A DNA stretch of 39,323 nt from Candidatus Yonathbacteria bacterium RIFCSPLOWO2_01_FULL_47_33b (GTDB lineage: Bacteria > Patescibacteriota > Minisyncoccia > Phycocordibacterales > UBA1550): positions 1-39,323 of the forward strand of contig MHUW01000021.1 of the NCBI GenBank assembly GCA_001823575.1. Reading direction: 5' to 3'. A program made the position numbers and the translations under genes. Shown in pieces: positions 1 to 7,505 of this stretch. Position 1 is the stretch's first letter. Each line of letters begins with the position of its first letter. The notes under the pieces were generated by a model, which was not told where the DNA came from, searched no databases, and worked only from the letters and a program-made list of their open reading frames with translations.

Positions 1-192
1 GTCCAGTCTCGAGAAGCCATTTGTATGACTTCAAGTGAGTTTCAACGAGGTTCGGGAGCGGCAGGAGCGGCTTTTTATAGCGCGCGAAGTATTTCTTCTC
101 TCTCATATGGTGATGAATACTATATTATGTCTACTCCCCAAACGACAAAAAACAAAAAGGCAAGTGAATACCACCTTTTTGATGTGTTGTAA
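1..192 (+). CDS. C-terminal end of a protein truncated by the window edge (frame 1, stop TAA 190-192)
   Basis: Open frame from base 1: VQSREAICMTSSEFQRGSGAAGAAFYSARSISSLSYGDEYYIMSTPQTTKNKKASEYHLFDVL*; more protein-like than the overlapping 35..316 ORF. Confidence 0.4.
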   Translation, partial: VQSREAICMTSSEFQRGSGAAGAAFYSARSISSLSYGDEYYIMSTPQTTKNKKASEYHLFDVL

Positions 193-340
193 GGGTAACG
201 AGCAAACGAGACCTTGTAAAATTGTATACGGCGCCAGGAACGCAATCAAATTACCGTTAAAAACAGTATACCAGAAGGTAAAAATGGTGTCAAACGCAAA
301 TCGATCCTTATTCTAAAGGAGTTATATGGAACTAAATCTT

Positions 341-607
341 TTATAAACATCTACAACTACTTAATACTGAAACAACTAGGGCAATCAAAGAAATTACAAC
401 AGCTACAATAGCAATGTATTTTTGGAAACCCTTAAGATGCTTTAAAGTCTCGCTCTGGTTTTCAAGCGCTTCAAGTTGAAACACTTCACTGGCAGGTAAT
501 TCCTTATTGCACTGGTTACACTTATACATTGGTTGTACTGAACCACCACCAGGTGGTATGTAATTGTGAGAATCTCTCCATTCGTGCTGACATTTGTTTT
601 GTATCAT
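341..607 (-). CDS. Small membrane protein with CxxC pair (YKCNQCNKEL) and C-terminal TM helix
   Basis: ORF 88 aa, hydrophobic C-terminus, Cys/His-containing N-terminus. Confidence 0.55.
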   Translation of the reverse strand: MIQNKCQHEWRDSHNYIPPGGGSVQPMYKCNQCNKELPASEVFQLEALENQSETLKHLKGFQKYIAIVAVVISLIALVVSVLSSCRCL

Positions 608-611
608 GATT

Positions 612-1619
612 TTATTTTTTATACATCACATTATGGATATTTTGAATTAAGCCGTTAGTCTCATAATTCCCGACACTTACCCATGTTGGTATTCCCAAAA
701 CGCAGAGCCCTTGCTGTGTTTTTGATAAAGCAATTCCACCAGAATTACCACTATCAATTTTTGCAGAGACATAATAGTTATTATAGGGAAGATTGTTGCC
801 AGAAGAATCCTCGTTATTGTAGCCACTTATGATTCCGTTGCTTACTATTTTATGTGAAGCCCTAGCTGTAATGCCGTAGTATGAATTTTCTTGCATTCCA
901 AAAGCAGGGAATCCTATGGTAACAATAGGAGAACCTTCTGGCATTTTTGTTGTACATTTTGGGAGAGTTGAAATAGAATAATTTAATTCATCTCTTGATA
1001 AAGTCTCGTTGCAGTTTAGTCCGCTACAATTATCTTTTGGCTTAAAAGGATTACCTATTGGCAAAATTGCAACATCAGCAAAATTATTCCACTTATAAAC
1101 CTCTTGAGAATTAGCCGATGACATTATCTGCGTCTCACTGTCTGTCCCAGGGAATAGGAGGCAATGCCCAGTTGCCCCCTCTATCACGTGCGCATTGGTC
1201 ATGCCTGCATATGCTGGCACATTCCCACTTGAAAATTTCCACAAACTAATACTCCCAGAACTATCTCCGCAAGTAATTTGCATTACACCACTTATATATT
1301 TTGCTATTTCACTCGAGGAGATTGATAGGCTGTTAGATTGTGAGTTTTTTTGTGACTGGACTTGTTTTACCAAATCCTGTTGCAGCCTTTGTGCTTCTTG
1401 AGCTTGAGTAGATAATTTTTCTATTTCACTTCTTGCATCATCAAGAACTTTTCGTTGCTCCTCAATTCTTTCCTGCGTTTCCTTTTCTTTATCAATCTGA
1501 CTTATTCGATAACCCTGATACTTTTTCACAGTAAAATATCCACCTCCACCCAAAACTGAAACACCTACAATTATTGCTACGAGTACTGGTATTTGAATAA
1601 ATCCATTTTTGTTGTTCAT
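612..1619 (-). CDS. Membrane-anchored trypsin-like serine protease (S1-type)
   Basis: N-terminal TM, coiled coil, TNAHVIEG (His), DVAILPIG (Asp), DSGNSGGIAL (Ser) motifs. Confidence 0.85.
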   Translation of the reverse strand: MNNKNGFIQIPVLVAIIVGVSVLGGGGYFTVKKYQGYRISQIDKEKETQERIEEQRKVLDDARSEIEKLSTQAQEAQRLQQDLVKQVQSQKNSQSNSLSISSSEIAKYISGVMQITCGDSSGSISLWKFSSGNVPAYAGMTNAHVIEGATGHCLLFPGTDSETQIMSSANSQEVYKWNNFADVAILPIGNPFKPKDNCSGLNCNETLSRDELNYSISTLPKCTTKMPEGSPIVTIGFPAFGMQENSYYGITARASHKIVSNGIISGYNNEDSSGNNLPYNNYYVSAKIDSGNSGGIALSKTQQGLCVLGIPTWVSVGNYETNGLIQNIHNVMYKK

Positions 1620-1657
1620 TTTCTATTGATGAAGTAGTGCTAAGGGAGAATTTGTTT

Positions 1658-1894
1658 TTAATATTTATACGCCTTCACTGTCCCCTTTTTGCCACTATGC
1701 GGATTGTAGTTTCCTTTTGTAGAATAATTATCAATCTTTGTTTTATTTGGAGATGTTTTATAGTGAGGCGCGACATATTTGCCCGTTGATGGTTTTACAT
1801 AGCCCTTTACGCGAACTGTGCTTGCGTCTGCTAAGGTTGCGAACGACAGAAAACCAACAGTCAATAATAAAGCTAAAATTACTATTTTTTTCAT
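1658..1894 (-). CDS. Small secreted protein with signal peptide (VRVKGYVKPSTGKYVAPHYKTSPN...)
   Basis: Signal peptide MKKIVILALLLTVGFLSFATLADA; repeat-like VKGY/YVAPHY motif. Confidence 0.7.
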   Translation of the reverse strand: MKKIVILALLLTVGFLSFATLADASTVRVKGYVKPSTGKYVAPHYKTSPNKTKIDNYSTKGNYNPHSGKKGTVKAYKY

Positions 1895-1960
1895 ATCAAT
1901 ATGGTACGCCTATTTCACCATATAAGCAACAGTATTTACATAGGCCTCGCCTATGTAAAA

Positions 1961-2260
1961 CTACCTCCTTGTTTTTACTTTTTGTTCCAGCAAACTAAAA
2001 CGAACCAAGTGTTGGCTAAATTCATGTTTGGAGACAAATTTGTCTCCAATGCCGAGTACATCCATACGGGTAGTATTAAGATTCTCTTCAACCTTTTCCA
2101 GTTTTTCCTTAACCTCGCCTATCTCTTTTTCAACCTTGTTAAACCTTTTATCAATACTTTTTTCAAGACCAACAAATCTTTCCTCAACACTATTAAACCC
2201 CTTTGCAACCATGGCTGCCAAGTCGTCAATAGTTACATTCTTATGTACTGCCTTTTTCAT
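1961..2260 (-). CDS. Short coiled-coil protein, paralog of 15092..15400
   Basis: MKKAVHKNVTIDDLAAMVAKGFNSVEERF...; shares TIDDLA.MVAKGF and C-terminal VRFSLLEQK with second copy. Confidence 0.75.
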   Translation of the reverse strand: MKKAVHKNVTIDDLAAMVAKGFNSVEERFVGLEKSIDKRFNKVEKEIGEVKEKLEKVEENLNTTRMDVLGIGDKFVSKHEFSQHLVRFSLLEQKVKTRR

Positions 2261-2311
2261 AGCTCAAGTATACCAAACACAAAAATAATGACAAACAAAG
2301 TGCCGTACTTT

Positions 2312-2336
2312 TTTATCAAGGTTTAACCTTGATAAA
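2312..2336. repeat. Palindrome, 12-bp arms with 1-nt centre (tttatcaaggtt t aaccttgataaa)
   Basis: Perfect self-complementarity. Confidence 0.7.
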
Positions 2337-2350
2337 GCTTCACTTGTAGG

Positions 2351-2371
2351 AAACGGGGTCAGGCACCGTTT
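2351..2371. repeat. REP-like hairpin aaacggggtcaggcaccgttt
   Basis: AAACGG/CCGTTT stem around GGTCAGGCA; intergenic. Confidence 0.4.
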
Positions 2372-2386
2372 ATTCTTGGGCATTTT

Positions 2387-2788
2387 CTATGCAGCCTTCC
2401 TTTTTAACTCTATTTCTTCTGATGCCCTATCAAAAATAACTTTAAAAAATTCAAAGAACCCTAGTTGCCCAACAATACCGTAAGGCATTACTCGCCCAGA
2501 GACATTCGGCATAAACCCTGCATCAATTTTATATTCCCATCCTCCAACCTCAATGGAAACTTTGTGCCAATAGTAAACCGACGCCTTCCCTCCCACACCA
2601 ATAACTTCCTTCATCTTCCCCTTTTTGATATCAATTCCGATAGCTTCGCCTATTTCTGCATCAAACAAACACATATCGGCACCAGAATCAACGAGGACAT
2701 GATAGCCAATTTCTTTGTCACCATTCTTTAGCTTTATCGGTACGACAGGACGCAATGTCTGCCCGTATTTTGCATAACGAAATTTCAT
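2387..2788 (-). CDS. Retropepsin-like aspartyl protease
   Basis: VLVDSGADMCLFDAEIGEAIGI active-site motif. Confidence 0.75.
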   Translation of the reverse strand: MKFRYAKYGQTLRPVVPIKLKNGDKEIGYHVLVDSGADMCLFDAEIGEAIGIDIKKGKMKEVIGVGGKASVYYWHKVSIEVGGWEYKIDAGFMPNVSGRVMPYGIVGQLGFFEFFKVIFDRASEEIELKRKAA

Positions 2789-2979
2789 AGAGCGCCGATA
2801 TATGCATCGAGCGTTGTCGGCACGCGAGTAAGAAACGGCATATGTGTTGTTTTAAGTTTTGCTTTTGATACTGCTTCCTTTACGGTCACACCAAAACCAA
2901 GGACGGTTTCCTCGTCGCTATCAAGAGCAACCCACATTCCTTTATATTTTTTATAGAGTTTTGTCCAGTCTTTTGCCAT
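2785..2979 (-). CDS. Small protein (DUF5678-like), MAKDWTKLYKKYKGMWVALDSDEETVLG...
   Basis: Internal Met at 2979 chosen because the longer ORF overlaps trmD; 4-bp overlap with the aspartyl protease gene suggests co-translation. Confidence 0.65.
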   Translation of the reverse strand: MAKDWTKLYKKYKGMWVALDSDEETVLGFGVTVKEAVSKAKLKTTHMPFLTRVPTTLDAYIGAL

Positions 2980-3029
2980 ATAAAAAGTATAACACTTTGT
3001 ATTTCTAACAACAACCAAACCAATAAATT

Positions 3030-3689
3030 TTACTTCTGCTTCCCTTTCCGCCATTCCTCTATTTTTGCATGGTCGCCGCCGAGGAGGACTTTGGGGACGC
3101 GATACTTCTTTCCTTTCCATTCTATGACCTCGGGACGGGTGTAGACCTCGGGAGATGCGGTGCGTAATTCCTCGACTGATTCATGTTTGCCGAGGACGCC
3201 TTCTATCTGTCGTGCGCAGGCATCGACGACAATCATTGCGGGCACTTCCCCGCCCGTGAGGACAAATGGTCCAACAGAAACTTCTTCTGCTTTAAAAATT
3301 TTCTTTACGCGCGCATCGATACCTTCATAGCGTCCGGCGATAAGGACGATGTCAGTGTATTTGGTGACGAGATTTTTTGCATACACATTCGTAAATTGTT
3401 TTCCCGATGGAGAAAAAAGAATAATTTTTGTTTTTGTATTCTTGTGGCGTGCAATCCCCTTTGCAATCTTTTCGAGGGTGCGCAAAAGTGGCTCGGCCGT
3501 CATCACCATACCAGGACCGCCAGCGTACGGACGGTCGTCAACTTTGCCCCACTTGTTACCCGCAAGGGTGCGTGGGTCGGAGTATGTCACCGCAATGTGC
3601 TCGCTCTCCTGTGCACGACCAAGAATCGACGCGTCCATATAGGCGCGCACGACTTCGGGGAAAATACTGACGATGTGAAAACGAATCAT
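3030..3689 (-). CDS. trmD: tRNA (guanine-N1)-methyltransferase TrmD
   Basis: MIRFHIVSIFPE, DDRPYAGGPGMVM, AGRYEGIDARV, GPFVLTGGEVPAM motifs. Confidence 0.97.
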   Translation of the reverse strand: MIRFHIVSIFPEVVRAYMDASILGRAQESEHIAVTYSDPRTLAGNKWGKVDDRPYAGGPGMVMTAEPLLRTLEKIAKGIARHKNTKTKIILFSPSGKQFTNVYAKNLVTKYTDIVLIAGRYEGIDARVKKIFKAEEVSVGPFVLTGGEVPAMIVVDACARQIEGVLGKHESVEELRTASPEVYTRPEVIEWKGKKYRVPKVLLGGDHAKIEEWRKGKQK

Positions 3690-3696
3690 AGTATGT

Positions 3697-3948
3697 CTAA
3701 CTAACGAGCCTGTGGAGTGAAGAAGATATCAACGTCTGGTACGGCATACCTTCCTGAGCCGCTTTGCCTTTAAGTTTTAATAGATCGACTTCTGAAATTC
3801 TTATTGATATGGTCTTATTTTTCGCCAAGGTTGCTTTTGCTATTCTTGAATATTGTGCAAGATTTCCTTTTTTAACAGAAAGAAGCTCACCTCTTTCTGC
3901 TGATTCTAAAATATCCTTTTCTTCTTTGGTGAGTTTTATGTTTTTCAT
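3697..3948 (-). CDS. BrnA/CopG-like antitoxin
   Basis: ISIRISEVDLLKLKGKAAQEGMPYQTLISSSLHRLV ribbon-helix-helix signature; directly downstream of toxin-like ORF. Confidence 0.75.
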   Translation of the reverse strand: MKNIKLTKEEKDILESAERGELLSVKKGNLAQYSRIAKATLAKNKTISIRISEVDLLKLKGKAAQEGMPYQTLISSSLHRLVS

Positions 3949-3953
3949 GATTT

Positions 3954-4214
3954 TTACGCTAAATATTTCTTGGTAAGTTTTCTACTGGGGATAATAGTTT
4001 TTAGGAAAATTTCTTCTTCATTTTCTACAAAAGGTACTGCGTAAACATAGCCCTCAATTTCTAAAACAAATATCTTTTGATGAGGATGATTTATGCTACC
4101 TAGAATATCCAGCACATCCTTACTTTCGATTTTTACCAAACATATCTCAAAAGAAATTCCTCGTTCTTTTATCAATTTCTTGTTTTTTTCGGAACTCCAG
4201 TTGAAATACTTCAT
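3954..4214 (-). CDS. BrnT-like toxin (type II TA)
   Basis: MKYFNWSSEKNKKLIKERGISFE...SRKLTKKY; start trimmed to Met at 4214 consistent with promoter location. Confidence 0.65.
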   Translation of the reverse strand: MKYFNWSSEKNKKLIKERGISFEICLVKIESKDVLDILGSINHPHQKIFVLEIEGYVYAVPFVENEEEIFLKTIIPSRKLTKKYLA

Positions 4215-4223
4215 ATTTATATG

Positions 4224-4261
4224 ATTATATACATTGTATATACAAACATATCCTGTGTCAA
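4224..4261 (-). promoter_or_regulatory. TA operon promoter TTGACA-17-TACAAT with overlapping palindromic operator tatatac-att-gtatata (4226-4242)
   Basis: -35 at 4256-4261, -10 at 4233-4238 (minus strand), 7-bp inverted repeat over the -10. Confidence 0.65.
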
Positions 4262-4268
4262 GCGCATA

Positions 4269-4305
4269 ATTAAAAAGCACCTTTTTTGAAAAGGTGCTTT
4301 TTAAT
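4269..4305. terminator. Bidirectional intrinsic terminator hairpin
   Basis: attaaaaagcacctttt ttg aaaaggtgctttttaat. Confidence 0.8.
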
Positions 4306-4313
4306 ATTCTTTT

Positions 4314-4643
4314 CTAGATCTTCAAATCGTCAATTGCCTCATCTACGGTCTTTGAGGCACTAGTGCCTTTACCCCCATCGGGCTCGTTGATTTTCAAATT
4401 CACGCGGGCGTTGTTTTTCATTCCCACCACACGGAGGAGCGTGCGGATTGCCTTTGCGGTATTGCCAGTGCGGCCGATGATTTTACCCATATCACCTGGA
4501 TTTACATCGAGGGTGATGAGGACTCCCATCTCGTCCACTACGCGGGTTACCTTTACGTCGCTTGGGTGATCCACAAGCGCTTTTACTACATACTCAAGAA
4601 ATGCTACATCTGGTTCCTGTGTCATATTATGTGTTTCTGTCAT
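4314..4643 (-). CDS. khpA: KH-domain RNA-binding protein KhpA
   Basis: GDMGKIIGRTGNTAKAIRTLLR KH motif; next to rpsP. Confidence 0.9.
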   Translation of the reverse strand: MTETHNMTQEPDVAFLEYVVKALVDHPSDVKVTRVVDEMGVLITLDVNPGDMGKIIGRTGNTAKAIRTLLRVVGMKNNARVNLKINEPDGGKGTSASKTVDEAIDDLKI

Positions 4644-4716
4644 TAATTTCTAACATTTCAGCATGCTGCTGCTAAAAAATAGTTTACTATATTCTCTTAA
4701 AAAAAGATACCTTATT

Positions 4717-4766
4717 CAACTGACTATGTATACGGTACTATAGTACCGTATACATAGTCAGTTGAT
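4717..4766. repeat. 50-bp perfect palindrome with no spacer
   Basis: tcaactgactatgtatacggtacta|tagtaccgtatacatagtcagttga. Confidence 0.95.
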
Positions 4767-4776
4767 CAGCTGAATT

Positions 4777-4812
4777 AAAAAACACCTGCAGTTTCCTGCA
4801 GGTGTTTTTTTA
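4777..4812. terminator. rpsP terminator
   Basis: aaaaacacctgcag tttc ctgcaggtgttttt. Confidence 0.85.
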
Positions 4813-4821
4813 AAGAGATAC

Positions 4822-5313
4822 TTACTTAGCTTCTTCGGTAGGAGTAACTTCTGCAACTACTTCGAGAGCAGGAGTTTCTGCTACTACTTCTGCGGGAGCC
4901 TCTACGGCAACCTCGGGAGCTGGAGTTTCAACAGAGGCCTCTACGACTACCTCAGGTACAATTTCTGCTACTGGAGCGGGAGCTGCAGCAACTACGGGTG
5001 CAGCTGCTTTTACTTCCTCCTTGGGAACCTCTTTTACAATAGGAGTTTTTTTACCGAGGACGTTTACCTTCTTACCTGCAACTGCCTTGAGGTCAACGAG
5101 GAGGTTGTGTACCGTCCCTGAGGCCTGTGCGCCCATTGAGAGCCAGTGCTTTGCACGCTCGGTGTTGATAACGGGCTTGCCCTGACGAGCATTGTAAGAA
5201 CCCAAAACTTCAAGGAAGTTTCCCGTCTTAGGTTTCATCTTTGAGTCTGTAACGATGACGCGGAACGAAGGATCGTTCTTGCGGCCAACACGCTGTAATC
5301 TGATTGCTAACAT
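4822..5313 (-). CDS. rpsP: 30S ribosomal protein S16 with long Ala/Pro/Glu/Val-rich C-terminal extension
   Basis: MLAIRLQRVGRKNDPSFRVIVTDSK...FLEVLGSYNARQG; Met at 5313. Confidence 0.95.
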   Translation of the reverse strand: MLAIRLQRVGRKNDPSFRVIVTDSKMKPKTGNFLEVLGSYNARQGKPVINTERAKHWLSMGAQASGTVHNLLVDLKAVAGKKVNVLGKKTPIVKEVPKEEVKAAAPVVAAAPAPVAEIVPEVVVEASVETPAPEVAVEAPAEVVAETPALEVVAEVTPTEEAK

Positions 5314-5380
5314 GACAAGCATCCTACCAAAAAGGCTAAAAATAGTCAAATCGAGCTATGACGAGTTCAAGGGATAAAGC

Positions 5381-6025
5381 TTATTCTGTAAATTTAAATG
5401 AGTCGATAACCTGTTTAGATAAATCTCCTTTCAGAGAATACTGAAGTACGAGTTTATGGCTTCCACCATCTAAATAAATATATCTGAATGTATCACTTCC
5501 ATATCCATCCATATAACCAGTGACTGTTGCAGCATATGCTTTGTGTCCAGAAAAATTGATTTCTTCAAGCCCTCCGATATTTTTGTTTGGAAAGTTAGGA
5601 TTTTTATCATCTACAAATTTCTTACGCAAAGTCTCAGCAAAAGGTTTCAGGTCAAGGTTGGCAATTCTATTGTATTCGAGAGCTGTTTTATCTGTGACTT
5701 GATACGTGTACGGTGTCCACGCTGATATTTGAATTCCAACATCTGCCGTTCCTCGTCTACCCATTTCTATGGAAGAACTCTCTTCAGTTGGTAATCTTTC
5801 CTCCTCTTGTTTCGGCTGGAGATAGACGCTCTGTGGATATTGCAATGTATATCCATATTTAGTGTTAATATACACATTCCATTTTGCCTGAGCCATGGTT
5901 GCTGAGTTTCCAGTTGATTTAAACTCATGCTCTAGTAAAGCTATGCTCTGATATCTTACAAACAAAATTACAGAGATGATGACGACTATTATTGCAATAA
6001 AAATTGTTAAAGTTTTTGATTTCAT
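5381..6025 (-). CDS. Membrane-anchored extracytoplasmic protein (PsbP-like fold possible)
   Basis: N-terminal TM; YGYTLQYPQSV ... motif. Confidence 0.6.
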   Translation of the reverse strand: MKSKTLTIFIAIIVVIISVILFVRYQSIALLEHEFKSTGNSATMAQAKWNVYINTKYGYTLQYPQSVYLQPKQEEERLPTEESSSIEMGRRGTADVGIQISAWTPYTYQVTDKTALEYNRIANLDLKPFAETLRKKFVDDKNPNFPNKNIGGLEEINFSGHKAYAATVTGYMDGYGSDTFRYIYLDGGSHKLVLQYSLKGDLSKQVIDSFKFTE

Positions 6026-6058
6026 TTTTCCAATATATCATTTTTTGTGTATAAAAAG

Positions 6059-6085
6059 AACCGCACAAACAAAGTAAGTGCGGTT
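6059..6085. terminator. Terminator hairpin after the M23 peptidase gene
   Basis: accgcac aaacaaagtaa gtgcggt. Confidence 0.6.
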
Positions 6086-6103
6086 CAAACTTTTTCAGAA
6101 AGG

Positions 6104-7363
6104 TTAGTACCCAGTTGGAGTTAGTGTTGAAGAATAGCGACGGATCCGACCAGTTGGGATACCTGTTACTGGATCAATCGTGCACTCCGTTTGATAACTC
6201 TTGAGGAGCAAGCCCTCCATGAGAACCTTCGTTAACTCAGAAATTGTTGATGAGCCACCGTTGTTGTAGCGAACGCCAAAATGCAGATGAACGCCTGTAC
6301 TTGTAGGGTTTCCATCCAGGGTTTTCCCTGTTGTCCCCATAATGCCGATTTGGTCACCTTGGTTCACAGAATTACCTACAGAAAGAAGAGCACCATTCGC
6401 CCTCGCCGCAGCTTGATTCAGGTGTAAATAACGAGTGGTAAATCCAGTGTTTATGTTTCCATCGCTATCATGGTCAATAACAACATAGAAACCGTTTAAA
6501 TCACCGTTGTTATTCCCACCACCTACTTCAATCACTTTTCCTCCCGCAGCCGCCAATATGGGAGTATTATATTGCCCATAAACACCGCCACTATTATTCC
6601 AGGCGATATCGATGGCAAAGTAATTGTTCCCCTGATGCGCTGCATCTGGCCACGGGAATTGCCCCATGCACTCATATCCGCCAACCTCATTTGTCACCAA
6701 CCATGAATATCCTCCTGGTAGTGGCATCTTGAATTCGAGAGTTGGAGTAAAGGTCAACCCCAATATTGGACGGTGTCCATCATCAGTGCTTTTCGAGGAA
6801 ACAAATTTGTCGAAGCGCTGTGTGCCGTCATTATTATAGGGCCAAATGAGGATACCATCGTCTGGACGTACGCCGCTTTTCCAATCGGCATACCATCCGG
6901 AAATCGTATACCCTCGCCATGTGTTCACTGCCGTCGAAACTGGCCAATAGTACCCGCTTGAAGTTGATGGAAAATTGTTCCATCCAACAGTAGCAGGATC
7001 CCATACCGAAGTAATAGGCCAGAGCGAGACTTGTGATGGATTCGCCGAACCAGAGGGCAGTGCATACAAGTAAAGATATGCGCTATCAACGGTTGCAGGT
7101 AACCCCACGAGATCAAATCTGATCGGGGATGTATACGTATCGCCCCATCCGCCGATTTGTAGCTTGTCATCACGCACAAGTGTGAGATTATATGAATTAT
7201 TGAACCACCCACCCCATGCGTGCACAATATTGATATCCTGGGGCATTGCGGAACCATCCATCTTCTTCATTGGATACGGCGTTGGCTGATACCATGCGGT
7301 TACTGCGTTCGCTAATTGAGCGAACGACAAGCATAGCAAGAGCACTGCAAGCAATTTTTTCAT
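6104..7363 (-). CDS. Secreted DNRLRE-like domain plus M23 metallopeptidase
   Basis: Signal peptide; YLYLYALPSG..WDPATVGWNNFP (DNRLRE-like); HxH GVHLHFGVRYN and DHDSDG..TRYLHLN M23 motifs. Confidence 0.85.
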   Translation of the reverse strand: MKKLLAVLLLCLSFAQLANAVTAWYQPTPYPMKKMDGSAMPQDINIVHAWGGWFNNSYNLTLVRDDKLQIGGWGDTYTSPIRFDLVGLPATVDSAYLYLYALPSGSANPSQVSLWPITSVWDPATVGWNNFPSTSSGYYWPVSTAVNTWRGYTISGWYADWKSGVRPDDGILIWPYNNDGTQRFDKFVSSKSTDDGHRPILGLTFTPTLEFKMPLPGGYSWLVTNEVGGYECMGQFPWPDAAHQGNNYFAIDIAWNNSGGVYGQYNTPILAAAGGKVIEVGGGNNNGDLNGFYVVIDHDSDGNINTGFTTRYLHLNQAAARANGALLSVGNSVNQGDQIGIMGTTGKTLDGNPTSTGVHLHFGVRYNNGGSSTISELTKVLMEGLLLKSYQTECTIDPVTGIPTGRIRRYSSTLTPTGY

Positions 7364-7394
7364 TTGCTACTCCTTTTGAGTTTTGAGAAAGAAC

Positions 7395-7424
7395 AAAGTC
7401 GGTTGATCTTCAACCGACTTTTTC
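7395..7424. terminator. Hairpin with T-tract (aaagtcggttga tct tcaaccgacttt tt) between divergent genes
   Basis: 12-bp perfect stem followed by T run on + strand. Confidence 0.6.
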
Positions 7425-7505
7425 ACCATAACACATTGATGTTTTTTTTTACAACTTTATTCTTACAATGCAAAATAGGTCCTTTTATGCTATTGTAAAA
7501 ATCAT

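Noticed and set aside
35-316. 93-aa + strand ORF at window start
   Set aside because: Frame 1 (1-192) gives a more protein-like, edge-truncated product; the 35..316 frame has no recognisable motif.
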